Assembly (NCBI GenBank): GCA_014376325.1
Contig: JACMRP010000228.1
Location: 1-9,996 of the forward strand
Length of the DNA: 9,996 nt
Direction of reading: 5' to 3'
Origin: Pseudobdellovibrionaceae bacterium
Lineage (GTDB): Bacteria > Bdellovibrionota > Bdellovibrionia > Bdellovibrionales > Bdellovibrionaceae
Each line of letters begins with the position of its first letter. Position 1 is the stretch's first letter. The translations under genes were made by a program, and so were the position numbers. Below are positions 1 to 7,302 of the stretch, in pieces. Below the pieces are notes generated by a model. That model was not told the origin of the DNA and ran no database searches. It saw only the letters and a program-made list of their open reading frames with translations.

Positions 1-5
1 AAGAC

Positions 6-10
6 AGGAG
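6..10 (+). promoter_or_regulatory. Ribosome binding site of carB
   Basis: AGGAG lies 6 bases before a TTG codon at 17. It decides the start: the protein read from this TTG begins [17 protein letters not shown], the expected CarB N-terminus, and there is no ATG nearby that would give a better fit. Confidence 0.8.
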
Positions 11-16
11 TCCGCC

Positions 17-3000
17 TTGCCTCGTAGAGCCGACATTAAAAGAGTTCTCATCATCGGTAGCGGTCCCATCGTCATCGGCCAAGCTTGTGAGTTCGACTAC
101 TCTGGAACTCAGGCCTGCAAAGCACTGATGAAAGAGGGTCTTGAAGTCATCTTAGTGAATTCAAATCCCGCGACCATCATGACGGATCCTGAGATCGCAA
201 CGCGCGTCTACGTCGAACCACTGAAAATTGATTTTCTCGAAAAGATTATCGCGAAAGAGCGACCCGATGCGGTGATCCCCACTCTGGGCGGTCAGACCGC
301 ATTGAATTTGGCGCTGGAGCTTCATAAGCACGGCATCCTAGAAAAATATAAAGTTGAACTCTTAGGTGCAACCCCTACCGTCATCGAAGCCGCAGAAGAC
401 CGAGAAATTTTTCGCGGAATCCTTGATCAAGTCGGCGCGAAATATCCAAAAAGCCATATGGTTCGGACTTATGAACAAGGTCAGCAAGTTGCGGATCAGC
501 TAGGTTATCCTCTGATACTGCGCCCGAACTTCACGCTCGGTGGAGCCGGGGGCGGAATCGCTTACACTCCAGAAGCGTATCAAAATATGCTTGTCGGTGC
601 GCTCCGCGAAAGTCCTACTTCCGAAGTTCTGGTCGAAGAAAGCATTCTTGGGTGGAAAGAGTTTGAGCTAGAAGTCATGCGCGATGCTTCGGGTACCTTC
701 GTCGTTGTCTGCAGCATCGAAAATCTAGATCCGTGTGGAGTTCACACGGGGGACAGTATCACGGTCGCTCCACAGCAGACACTCAGCGATCGCGAATATC
801 AGGAAATGCGAGACGAAGCTTACAAAATCATCGAAAAAGTGGGCCTCGCCACGGGCGGCGCAAATATTCAGTTCGCTACTCATGCAACGACCGGCGAACG
901 TGTCGTCATCGAAATGAATCCGCGGGTTAGTCGATCTTCAGCACTCGCCAGCAAAGCAACCGGATTTCCGATCGCGAAAATCGCGGCGTTACTGGCGATC
1001 GGCTACCGTCTCGACGAAATTCGAAACGATATCACTAAAAGTACGCCATCATGTTACGAGCCTGCACTCGACTACGTTGTCACAAAAATTCCGAGATTTG
1101 CTTTTGAAAAGTTCCCTGGTTCGAAAGACACGCTCAATACCCAAATGAAAAGTGTTGGCGAGGTGATGGGTATCGGACGCACCCTTCAAGAATCCTTGAT
1201 GAAGGCATTGGCCTCTATGGAAAGCAGCACGCAGGCAATACCTGAAGTCACTTTATCCATTGATAAAGTTTCGTATCCGAATAGCCAGCGGATCTATCAT
1301 CTATTCCAGGCCTTTCGTGAAGGCAAAACCGTCGCCGAAATTCAGGCTCTGACCCAGATCAATCCTTGGTTTTTAGAGCAAATCAGCGGCATCATCGATT
1401 TCGAAAAAAGATTTAAGCAGAATTTCAATCTAGATAATCGGCAAATTCTATTGGATGCGAAACGTCTCGGCTTCACCGACGCGCGTTTGGCGGCCATCGC
1501 CGCAATTCCAGAAAAAGACGTACGCGAGCTACGGGAAAAATTCGATCTTCATCCGCGGTATCAGCAAGTGGATACTTGTGCTGGAGAGTTTGAATCATCG
1601 ACTCCTTATTTTTACTCTTCCTATTGGTTTAACAAAAGCGTCGAAATGAAGGTCAAAAATCCCGTCGTCATCATTGGTAGCGGTCCGAACCGCATCGGGC
1701 AGGGAATCGAATTTGATTACTCCTGCGTTCGCGGAGTAAAGGCTTTCCAAAAAGCAGGGCACCCGGTCATCATGGTGAATTCTAATCCAGAGACGGTTTC
1801 CACTGATTACGACACTTCGGACGTTTTGTTCTTTGAGCCACTGACGGCCGAAAGCCTGATCGAAATTATGCTCTACACAAAACCGCTTGGTTTCGTCACT
1901 CAGTTAGGCGGGCAGACGCCGATCAACTTAGCTCCCAAGCTTCAGAAAGCGGGATTCAAAGTACTGGGGTCAAGTCTCGAAACGATAGAGCTCGCAGAAG
2001 ATCGCGGCCTGTTCAGTAAAATCTGCCGAGAGCTCGATTTGCGAATTCCTAACTCGGCCATGGCGTCTGGAATTGACCAAGCATTGGCTCAAGAGTCGAT
2101 GGTCGGATATCCAATGATTTTGCGACCGAGTTACGTGCTCGGCGGCCGTCGAATGGAAGTAGTTGAAAATCGCGACGAGCTTCAATCTTACTTCGAAAGA
2201 CATAGCGAATACATTTCGAAAGATCGACCGTGCATGCTCGATCAATTTTTACTCGGGGCTCTTGAAGTCGATGTCGATTTGGTGCGCGGTCCCGATTGGA
2301 CGCTCATCGGCGGCATCGTAGAACACATCGAAGCCGCCGGGGTTCACTCCGGCGACAGCATGGGGGTTTTGCCTCCTCAAAGACTGCGTGAATCCACCTG
2401 CGAACGTATCGAGCTTCTCAGTATTCAGTTGGCGGAAAGATTAAAAGTCATTGGTCATTTAAATCTTCAGTTAGCGGTAAAAGACGACGCGATTTACGTG
2501 CTCGAAGCCAATCCACGAAGTTCTAGATCCGTCCCGTTCATCGCTAAAGCTACCGGCATTCCGCTGATCGACCTCGGCGTCGCCGCCGCTTGCGGAATGA
2601 CAAAGAGTCAGCTGAAGTTGGATAATCTTCACTGGCGCAACACCGACGTTGTTTCTGTAAAAGGCGTCGTGTTCCCGTTCAAAAAGTTTCCTGAGGCAGA
2701 TTCAATATTAGGCCCCGAAATGAAATCAACGGGCGAAAGCATGGGTCGTGGTGCGGACTACGCGGAAGCCCTCATGAAGGCGTTCATTTCCTGCAACGTG
2801 CACCTCCCGCAAAAGGGCGAAGTTTTCTTTTCACTTCGGAATAAGGATAAAGAGAACTTGCTGGGTCTAGCTCGAGTTTTGTCCAAAATGGGATATTCGG
2901 TTTCGGCAACTGCGGGAACTGCGGATTATTTTAATCAAAAGGGCGTCAGTTGCCTTTCACTCAAAAAAGTGGATGAGGGCCGTCCCCATTGCGTCGACAG

Positions 3001-3214
3001 AATTCGCTCGGGCCACGTAAGTCTCGTGATCAATACGACGGCTGGACGCAGAGCTATCGAAGCAAGTTTCGATATTCGCCGTGCCTGCACGGACTACAGC
3101 ATACCGTGTTTAACCGAGAGCGACGCTGCTGAAGCATTCGTGTTGGCCCTTCGTAAGGCCCGCACGGGACAAAGCGATGTCCAGCCCCTGAAGGCCACGG
3201 AAGTCTTTATTTGA
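17..3214 (+). CDS. carB: Carbamoyl-phosphate synthase, large subunit
   Basis: CarB makes carbamoyl phosphate from bicarbonate, ammonia (delivered by the glutaminase subunit CarA) and two ATP, feeding pyrimidine and arginine synthesis in the cytoplasm. At 1065 residues it is full length (E. coli has 1073). It shows the family's two homologous halves. The first ATP-grasp half has R129, R169, the glycine loop GGAGGG at 175-180 and E299/N301/R303, all at the E. coli numbering. The second half starts near residue 550 with [12 protein letters not shown] and has its glycine loop in RPSYVLGG. Residues about 934-1065 are the MGS-like allosteric domain; VINTT at 1004-1008 keeps Asn and Thr residues that bind UMP/IMP in E. 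coli. Translation starts at TTG (17) behind AGGAG. CarA is not in view; only 16 bases precede the gene. The downstream gene begins 30 bases later, with no terminator between. Confidence 0.98.
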   Translation: MPRRADIKRVLIIGSGPIVIGQACEFDYSGTQACKALMKEGLEVILVNSNPATIMTDPEIATRVYVEPLKIDFLEKIIAKERPDAVIPTLGGQTALNLALELHKHGILEKYKVELLGATPTVIEAAEDREIFRGILDQVGAKYPKSHMVRTYEQGQQVADQLGYPLILRPNFTLGGAGGGIAYTPEAYQNMLVGALRESPTSEVLVEESILGWKEFELEVMRDASGTFVVVCSIENLDPCGVHTGDSITVAPQQTLSDREYQEMRDEAYKIIEKVGLATGGANIQFATHATTGERVVIEMNPRVSRSSALASKATGFPIAKIAALLAIGYRLDEIRNDITKSTPSCYEPALDYVVTKIPRFAFEKFPGSKDTLNTQMKSVGEVMGIGRTLQESLMKALASMESSTQAIPEVTLSIDKVSYPNSQRIYHLFQAFREGKTVAEIQALTQINPWFLEQISGIIDFEKRFKQNFNLDNRQILLDAKRLGFTDARLAAIAAIPEKDVRELREKFDLHPRYQQVDTCAGEFESSTPYFYSSYWFNKSVEMKVKNPVVIIGSGPNRIGQGIEFDYSCVRGVKAFQKAGHPVIMVNSNPETVSTDYDTSDVLFFEPLTAESLIEIMLYTKPLGFVTQLGGQTPINLAPKLQKAGFKVLGSSLETIELAEDRGLFSKICRELDLRIPNSAMASGIDQALAQESMVGYPMILRPSYVLGGRRMEVVENRDELQSYFERHSEYISKDRPCMLDQFLLGALEVDVDLVRGPDWTLIGGIVEHIEAAGVHSGDSMGVLPPQRLRESTCERIELLSIQLAERLKVIGHLNLQLAVKDDAIYVLEANPRSSRSVPFIAKATGIPLIDLGVAAACGMTKSQLKLDNLHWRNTDVVSVKGVVFPFKKFPEADSILGPEMKSTGESMGRGADYAEALMKAFISCNVHLPQKGEVFFSLRNKDKENLLGLARVLSKMGYSVSATAGTADYFNQKGVSCLSLKKVDEGRPHCVDRIRSGHVSLVINTTAGRRAIEASFDIRRACTDYSIPCLTESDAAEAFVLALRKARTGQSDVQPLKATEVFI

Positions 3215-3238
3215 AAACTGGAATCTTTTGTTTAGAAT
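3211..3238 (+). promoter_or_regulatory. Putative sigma70 promoter for the ABC transporter, possibly leaderless
   Basis: TTGAAA (3211-3216, overlapping the carB stop codon) and TAGAAT (3233-3238) are separated by 16 bases. Each matches the consensus at five of six positions. A start site about 7 bases after the -10 box falls at 3245, the A of the next ATG. No Shine-Dalgarno sequence lies before that ATG (the preceding bases are AGAATGATCCC). Together these suggest a leaderless transcript. This is inference from sequence only. Confidence 0.5.
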
Positions 3239-3244
3239 GATCCC

Positions 3245-3982
3245 ATGGCGATTCTTGAAGTTAAAAAATTAAATAAAATATTTCCAGGCGGACTTTTCGA
3301 AAAGCCCCGCCACGTCTTGAAAGATGTCACGTTTTCGCTCCCCGAATGCGAAACAACCGGTTTCGTTGGAAGTAATGGTTCCGGTAAGACGACCTCCATT
3401 AAATGTATGCTTGAATTTATGCGCCCCGATAGTGGCGAAATTTTATTTTTTGGCAAACCGCTGAATTTGGCCGCTAAAACTCGTATTGGCTATTTACCGG
3501 AGCGTCCGTATTTGTACGAATTTCTAACCGGAATCGAGTTTCTGAAGCTCCACTGGAATTTGGTCCAGGAATCCAACAAGGATTTTTTAGAACGCGCCCA
3601 CGAAGTACTTAAGCGTGTCGACCTCTTCGACTCTCGCGACAAAAAGTTACGTCAGTACTCAAAGGGAATGTTACAGCGGGTCGGCATTGCCCAAGCAATT
3701 ATCAATAAACCAGATCTATTAATTTTAGATGAGCCCATGTCTGGCCTCGATCCAGACGGTCGTGGATTGGTAAAAGACATTCTGCGTGACGAGGCCAAGC
3801 GCGGCACGAGTCTCTTTTTTAGCAGTCATTTGCTTTTAGATATGGAAGAGCTTTGCTCTCACCTGGTCGTTATCAACAAAGGTGTTGTGCTTTACGACGG
3901 CGAACTCTCACCATTCATGAATCAGTACGCAAGCCTAGAAGACGCATTTCGCTTCGCCAAGGGACAGGGTGGCCAATCATGA
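3245..3982 (+). CDS. ABC transporter ATP-binding protein (ABC-2 / CcmA-NatA type)
   Basis: This is a 245-residue cytoplasmic ATPase that should power the permease encoded next. All nucleotide-binding motifs are present in order: Walker A GSNGSGKTT (42-50), signature YSKGMLQR (138-145), Walker B LLILDEP (158-164), D-loop SGLD (166-169) and switch His195 in FSSH. The Q-loop position reads YLPERPYLYE, with Glu instead of Gln; this is common in ABC-2 type ATPases of the CcmA/NatA/GldA group. The stop overlaps the permease start by ATGA, indicating translational coupling. The ATG at 3245 has no Shine-Dalgarno sequence and may be read from a leaderless message. The substrate cannot be told from sequence; drug, lipid, ion and gliding-type exporters share this fold. 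Confidence 0.93.
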   Translation: MAILEVKKLNKIFPGGLFEKPRHVLKDVTFSLPECETTGFVGSNGSGKTTSIKCMLEFMRPDSGEILFFGKPLNLAAKTRIGYLPERPYLYEFLTGIEFLKLHWNLVQESNKDFLERAHEVLKRVDLFDSRDKKLRQYSKGMLQRVGIAQAIINKPDLLILDEPMSGLDPDGRGLVKDILRDEAKRGTSLFFSSHLLLDMEELCSHLVVINKGVVLYDGELSPFMNQYASLEDAFRFAKGQGGQS

Positions 3983-4740
3983 GAAAAGTCTTCGTCATTG
4001 CGAAAACGACACTTCAAGAGATGCTGCGTGAACGACTGTTTACCGTCGTGGTCTTCATCGCGGTGATCCTTCTGGGACTCAGTATTTTGCTCGGCGCGCT
4101 TTCTTTCAGCGAACAGCAGCGGATTTTAGCAAATTTAGGGTTCACGGCGATCGAGGTCGCCTCCGTTGGCATCGCGCTTTTCTCGGGCGCATTTCTTATC
4201 TCTAAAGAAATCGAAAAGCAGACTTTGCTTTTAGTTTTAGCGCGGCCAATCACTCGCGATCAGTTTTTGATGGGAAAAGTTTCCGGGATTATTTCTTTGA
4301 ATACGATGCTGGTTCTCGTACTCGGAGGAATTCTTTTCGGCCTCCTGGGTGGATCCGTCAGCGCCGTCAATTTCGTAACAATATTGGCATCGCTCTGGTT
4401 CGAGTCTATGATTGCGCTTTCGCTAGTTATATTTTTTAGCGTCGTTGTCCGTCCGGTGCTCGCGTTGTTGATGTCTTTCGGAATACTCATGCTCGGAGAA
4501 TGGATTCCCGACTTACAGTTTTTTGCGGAAAAAAGCAAGGATGCCGTGTTCATCAATTCGGTGAAGGCGATCAATTGGGTTGCTCCGAATCTTTATCGTT
4601 TCAATTGGAAGAGTTATTATTTCCTAGAAAAAGGTGTCGACGGTCAGGATATCGTTTGGATGAGCGCACATTCCTTCGGTTGGATTCTGATAGTTTTTGT
4701 ATTTGCGTGTATCATATTCCGGAGAAAAGACATTGTCTGA
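3979..4740 (+). CDS. ABC-2 type transporter permease
   Basis: This 253-residue inner-membrane protein is the partner of the preceding ATPase. Hydrophobic stretches near residues 21-40, 56-75, 103-125, 132-156, 158-173 and 229-246 give six likely transmembrane helices, the usual ABC-2 count. The motif SKEIEKQTLLLVLARPITR (75-93), after the second helix, is typical of NosY/ABC-2 family permeases. I place the start at the ATG at 3979, overlapping the ATPase stop as ATGA with GGTGG six bases upstream. The frame is open back to 3853, but those extra 42 codons are the ATPase gene read out of frame and encode nothing membrane-like. The tail encloses the pilD start, so ATPase, permease and pilD are probably co-transcribed. 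Substrate unknown. Confidence 0.88.
   Translation: MRKVFVIAKTTLQEMLRERLFTVVVFIAVILLGLSILLGALSFSEQQRILANLGFTAIEVASVGIALFSGAFLISKEIEKQTLLLVLARPITRDQFLMGKVSGIISLNTMLVLVLGGILFGLLGGSVSAVNFVTILASLWFESMIALSLVIFFSVVVRPVLALLMSFGILMLGEWIPDLQFFAEKSKDAVFINSVKAINWVAPNLYRFNWKSYYFLEKGVDGQDIVWMSAHSFGWILIVFVFACIIFRRKDIV
4721..4724 (+). promoter_or_regulatory. Ribosome binding site of pilD
   Basis: GGAG lies 8 bases before the TTG at 4733, inside the 3' end of the permease gene. It supports TTG 4733 over the in-frame TTG at 4697, which has no such sequence upstream. Confidence 0.65.
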
Positions 4741-5524
4741 ATTAGACGTTTATTTATATCTTATCTTGTTTTACCTGGGCGCTTGCTTCGGCAGCTTCGC
4801 GAACGTTGTTATCTACCGAATGCCGAAGGATGAAAGCGTTGTAAAACCGCGGAGTCACTGTCAAAGTTGCGGAAAAAATATTGCCTGGTACGATAATATC
4901 CCGATGGTTTCCTGGATTTGGCTACGAGGAAAATGCCGAAACTGCGGAGCTAAATTTTCTTTCCGTTACCTTTTTGTGGAACTCCTGACCGCCGTACTTT
5001 TCTGCTTAGCTTATTTTTACCTCGGGCTTACTTGGACCTTGCTGGAAGCTTTAATTTTTATTTTTGCGCTCGTATGCTGCACATTCATCGACTTCGACCA
5101 CATGATTTTGCCGGACGAGTTTACGCTTTCCGGAATCGTGATCGGGCTGATCGGCGCGTGGCTGAACCCACAGCGTGAGTTCATGGATGCGGTCTTAGGA
5201 GTTTTACTCGGTGGCGGATTTTTGTGGGCGCTCGCATATTTCTATTACCTCTTCACAAAAAATGAAGGTATGGGGGGCGGCGATATAAAATTACTCGCTT
5301 GGATCGGCGCAGTTCTTGGGTGGAAGGCGATTCCATTTGTTATTATGGTGTCCGCAATTATCGGCAGCGTCGTCGGTCTTGCACTTGCTAGAAAACAGAA
5401 ACAGGGACTGAAGACGGTCATTCCATTTGGCCCCTACCTAGCCCTAGGTGCAGTCTTGCACCTGTTCGGGGGCGAGACGATCGGCCTGTGGTACTTTAAT
5501 ATGTTTCTTCCGGCCTTTAGCTAG
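4733..5524 (+). CDS. pilD: Prepilin peptidase / N-methyltransferase (type 4 prepilin leader peptidase)
   Basis: PilD is an inner-membrane aspartic protease (family A24). It cuts the positively charged leader from type IV prepilins and type II secretion pseudopilins and methylates the new N-terminus. Read from TTG 4733 the protein has 263 residues. It begins with a helix ending GACFGSFANVVIYR, the classic PilD start. The zinc-binding cysteine pairs C43/C46 and C68/C71 of the cytoplasmic loop are intact. The peptidase aspartates are in IDFDHMILPD (D120/D122) and GGGDIK (D184, the GxGD motif). Several further hydrophobic helices follow, between about 82 and 258. The start overlaps the permease stop by 8 bases, so translation is probably coupled to the transporter. 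pilM lies 108 bases downstream behind its own promoter. All residues needed for both activities appear present. Confidence 0.95.
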   Translation: MSELDVYLYLILFYLGACFGSFANVVIYRMPKDESVVKPRSHCQSCGKNIAWYDNIPMVSWIWLRGKCRNCGAKFSFRYLFVELLTAVLFCLAYFYLGLTWTLLEALIFIFALVCCTFIDFDHMILPDEFTLSGIVIGLIGAWLNPQREFMDAVLGVLLGGGFLWALAYFYYLFTKNEGMGGGDIKLLAWIGAVLGWKAIPFVIMVSAIIGSVVGLALARKQKQGLKTVIPFGPYLALGAVLHLFGGETIGLWYFNMFLPAFS

Positions 5525-5534
5525 ACCCCTGCGT

Positions 5535-5563
5535 TTGACATTCCTTCGTCTAAAAGAAATAAT
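5535..5563 (+). promoter_or_regulatory. Putative sigma70 promoter of pilMNOPQ
   Basis: A perfect -35 box TTGACA (5535-5540) is followed after 17 bases by AATAAT (5558-5563), five of six to consensus. The expected start site is near 5570, giving a leader of about 63 bases before the pilM ATG. It is the only strong promoter-like sequence in the 108-base gap and is well placed to drive the pilus cluster separately from carB and the transporter. Confidence 0.65.
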
Positions 5564-5574
5564 TTTACTTAGAC
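5548..5574 (+). promoter_or_regulatory. Candidate operator: dyad centred on the pilM -10 box
   Basis: GTCTAA (5548-5553) and TTAGAC (5569-5574) form a perfect 6-base inverted repeat with a 15-base spacer. The centre, at 5561, falls inside the -10 hexamer. The core TAGAC also occurs at 5522-5526, and GTCTA at 5579-5583. A repressor binding here would block the promoter. No regulator gene lies nearby and none can be named. Confidence 0.3.
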
Positions 5575-5583
5575 CTGCGTCTA
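5570..5583 (+). other. Short hairpin at the predicted 5' end of the pilM transcript
   Basis: TAGAC-CTGC-GTCTA can fold as a 5-base-pair stem with a 4-base loop, beginning at about the predicted +1. It is too weak and lacks the U-run needed for a terminator. A 5'-terminal hairpin could protect the message from decay, or the sequence may simply be an operator half-site pair. Confidence 0.25.
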
Positions 5584-5623
5584 CATTTCTATTTCGTAAT
5601 GTGGGGCCAAGTTACATTGGGCT

Positions 5624-5627
5624 AGGA
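5624..5627 (+). promoter_or_regulatory. Ribosome binding site of pilM
   Basis: AGGA followed by an A-run lies 5 bases before the ATG at 5633 and supports that start. Confidence 0.6.
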
Positions 5628-5632
5628 AAAAA

Positions 5633-6688
5633 ATGCTATTTGGATCAAAAAAAGTATTAGGACTCGACATAGGCACGAGCTCTATAAAAATAGCAGAGTT
5701 GGATGTTACCAGCGCCGGTGCGCAATTGATGTCATTCGGCTTTGCGCCGACTCCCCATAATTCCGTTACCGCAGGTGAAATTACCGATGTCAGCTCCGTC
5801 GCGATCGCCGTTCAAGGGTTGATCAGCGACATCCGCACGAAAAGAAAAAACATCGCCACTGGAATGTGGGGCACGGCCGTTATCGTAAAGAAGATAACCA
5901 TTCCGAAGATGGATCGAAAGCTAATCCAGGATCAGATCCGTTTCGAGGCGGAGCAGTACATCCCTTTCGATATCAATAATATTAGCTTGGCACATCACGT
6001 GCTCAATTCTAGTTCCACTGAAGATACGTTGGATTTGTTGCTGATCGCGGCTCAGAACGAACTTGTGTTTCAGTACACCTCCGTCATTGAAGCGTCGGGA
6101 ATGAAATGCAGCGTTCTCGATGTTTCGGGATTCGCCCTCGCAAACAGTTTCGAAGCGAACTACGGAAAATTTTCAAGAGACGTTATCGGAATTCTTAACT
6201 TTGGTTCATCGATCACAAACTTCGTCGTCATTCAAAACGGGGATGTCGTCTTCTGCCGCGATATTCCGGTGGGCGGGCAGAATTACACCAACGATATTCA
6301 TAAGAGCCTCGGAATATCGTCACAAGAAGCGGAAGCCTTAAAGCTGAGCGCCGTTTCTAGGCGTGAAGTACCGAACGAAGTCCATAGCATCATTAGTTCT
6401 ACCAACGAAACTATCACCGAAGAAGTTCGAAGCAGTTTAGACTTTCTGAGCGCGACGACAAATGGACTGACTTTGACTCGATGTTTTTTCACTGGCGGAA
6501 GCTCGGTGACGACCGGATTGATAGAAACGGTCTCTCGAGTTACCGGCATTCCGTTTGAGCCGTTCAATCCGTTCGCGAAAGTAAAACCAAATCCAAAGAA
6601 GTTTTCTCAAGACTACATTAATCAGATCAGCCATTTTGCCGCAATCGCAACGGGACTTGGCATTCGTAAGTCGGGGGATGGCGCATGA
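5633..6688 (+). CDS. pilM: Type IV pilus assembly protein PilM (actin-like ATPase)
   Basis: PilM is a cytoplasmic FtsA/actin-like protein that binds ATP and the N-terminal tail of PilN, joining the pilus motor side to the periplasmic alignment complex. The 351-residue protein has the expected length and start: MLFGSKK, then the phosphate-1 loop LGLDIGTSSIKIAEL (9-23). The conserved EAEQYIPFDI follows at 105-114. The phosphate-2 loop is ILNFGSSITNF (187-197), where Asn189 stands in place of the Asp of many actin-like proteins. The adenosine motif FTGGSSVTTGL is at 286-296. The ATG at 5633 follows AGGA and is about 63 bases from the predicted transcription start. Its stop overlaps the pilN start by ATGA, so it heads a translationally coupled pilus operon. 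Confidence 0.96.
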   Translation: MLFGSKKVLGLDIGTSSIKIAELDVTSAGAQLMSFGFAPTPHNSVTAGEITDVSSVAIAVQGLISDIRTKRKNIATGMWGTAVIVKKITIPKMDRKLIQDQIRFEAEQYIPFDINNISLAHHVLNSSSTEDTLDLLLIAAQNELVFQYTSVIEASGMKCSVLDVSGFALANSFEANYGKFSRDVIGILNFGSSITNFVVIQNGDVVFCRDIPVGGQNYTNDIHKSLGISSQEAEALKLSAVSRREVPNEVHSIISSTNETITEEVRSSLDFLSATTNGLTLTRCFFTGGSSVTTGLIETVSRVTGIPFEPFNPFAKVKPNPKKFSQDYINQISHFAAIATGLGIRKSGDGA

Positions 6689-7302
6689 TTCGCATCAATC
6701 TAGCTTCCCCAAAAGGGATGATGATGGGGAGCCAGGCCGCGGCAGGCGCCGAAGCCGCCGCTGGGGGAACTCCCGTTTCAGATCAGGCCCGCAAAGACGC
6801 ACTCGTTAAAATCTTGGTCATCATGATGGCCCCGATCGCATTGTATTTTTTCGAGCAGCAAAACATTCCGACGATTCGTGCGGAGCTCGTCCAAAAACAG
6901 ACGAAGTTGAACCAGCTTGCCGAATTTAATTTGAAGGCCGAAAACTCGGTCCGCGAAATTAAGAAATTCAAAGAGGACGAGCAGAAAATCCAGGCGCGTA
7001 TTTCCGCTTTGGAAAGAATCGCGAAAGATCGCTTCCGCGAAGTAAAAGTACTCGACCTATTTCAACAAGTTGTTCCGGAGCGACTCTGGTTGACCCGCGT
7101 TGATGTCAAGGAAGGCAAAATCCTGCTCGGCGGTCTTTCCACTAGCGACATCGACATATCAACCTTTATGGAATCCCTATCGAAGAGCGTGTTCCTGCAA
7201 GACGTCGTCCTCATTAGTTCTGCAGAGCAAATCCAAGAAGGCCTCAGTCTGAAGAAATTCGAGATCGCCTGCATGTTAGATACGTCAGGAAGTCGACAAT
7301 GA
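6685..7302 (+). CDS. pilN: Type IV pilus inner-membrane alignment protein PilN
   Basis: PilN spans the inner membrane once. Its short cytoplasmic tail binds PilM and its periplasmic part pairs with PilO. The 205-residue product begins MIRINLASP, a variant of the usual INLLP tail that inserts in PilM. Residues 11-40 form a Met/Ala/Gly-rich stretch longer than the short link of textbook PilN proteins. The membrane helix is about 41-58, then a charged coiled coil (about 62-115). The C-terminal region of about 120-198 (LDLFQQVVPERLWLTRVDV onward) matches the ferredoxin-like PilN core domain. GGGGGA lies six bases before the ATG, which overlaps the pilM stop (ATGA); the next gene is joined the same way. 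Identity rests on architecture and order as much as on motif. Confidence 0.93.
   Translation: MIRINLASPKGMMMGSQAAAGAEAAAGGTPVSDQARKDALVKILVIMMAPIALYFFEQQNIPTIRAELVQKQTKLNQLAEFNLKAENSVREIKKFKEDEQKIQARISALERIAKDRFREVKVLDLFQQVVPERLWLTRVDVKEGKILLGGLSTSDIDISTFMESLSKSVFLQDVVLISSAEQIQEGLSLKKFEIACMLDTSGSRQ

Larger units (their letters stand above)
5522..5587 (+). repeat. Imperfect direct repeat across the pilM promoter
   Basis: TAGACC-(CC)-TGCGT followed by an ACATT-like stretch occurs at 5522-5542 and again, without the extra CC, at 5570-5587 (TAGACCTGCGT, then CTACATT). The first copy contains the pilD stop codon and the -35 box. In the second copy the -35 equivalent has decayed to TCTACA. It may be a small tandem duplication of promoter DNA or a pair of protein binding sites. 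Confidence 0.4.

Noticed and set aside
49..1800. Nucleotide similarity between the two halves of carB (for example at 49-66 and 1664-1684)
   Set aside because: This is the known ancient internal duplication of CarB, not a recent repeat.
1970..2245. A 91-codon minus-strand frame inside carB
   Set aside because: It lies opposite a highly conserved part of the second ATP-grasp half; shadow frame.
3853..3978. Upstream 42-codon extension of the permease reading frame
   Set aside because: It overlaps the ATPase gene out of frame, encodes an Arg-rich non-membrane stretch, and the ATG at 3979 gives the expected ABC-2 permease start with an ATGA overlap.
5570..5600. Possible intrinsic terminator after pilD
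   Set aside because: The stem is only 5 base pairs and is followed by CATTTCTATTTCG rather than a T-run.
5598..5618. AATGT/ACATT inverted repeat before the pilM ribosome binding site
   Set aside because: Five pairs with an 11-base loop; too weak to claim a riboswitch or attenuator.
5448..5660. A 70-codon frame spanning the pilD end, the intergenic gap and the pilM start
   Set aside because: It overlaps two well-supported genes in another frame, runs through the promoter and has no ribosome binding site or recognisable product.
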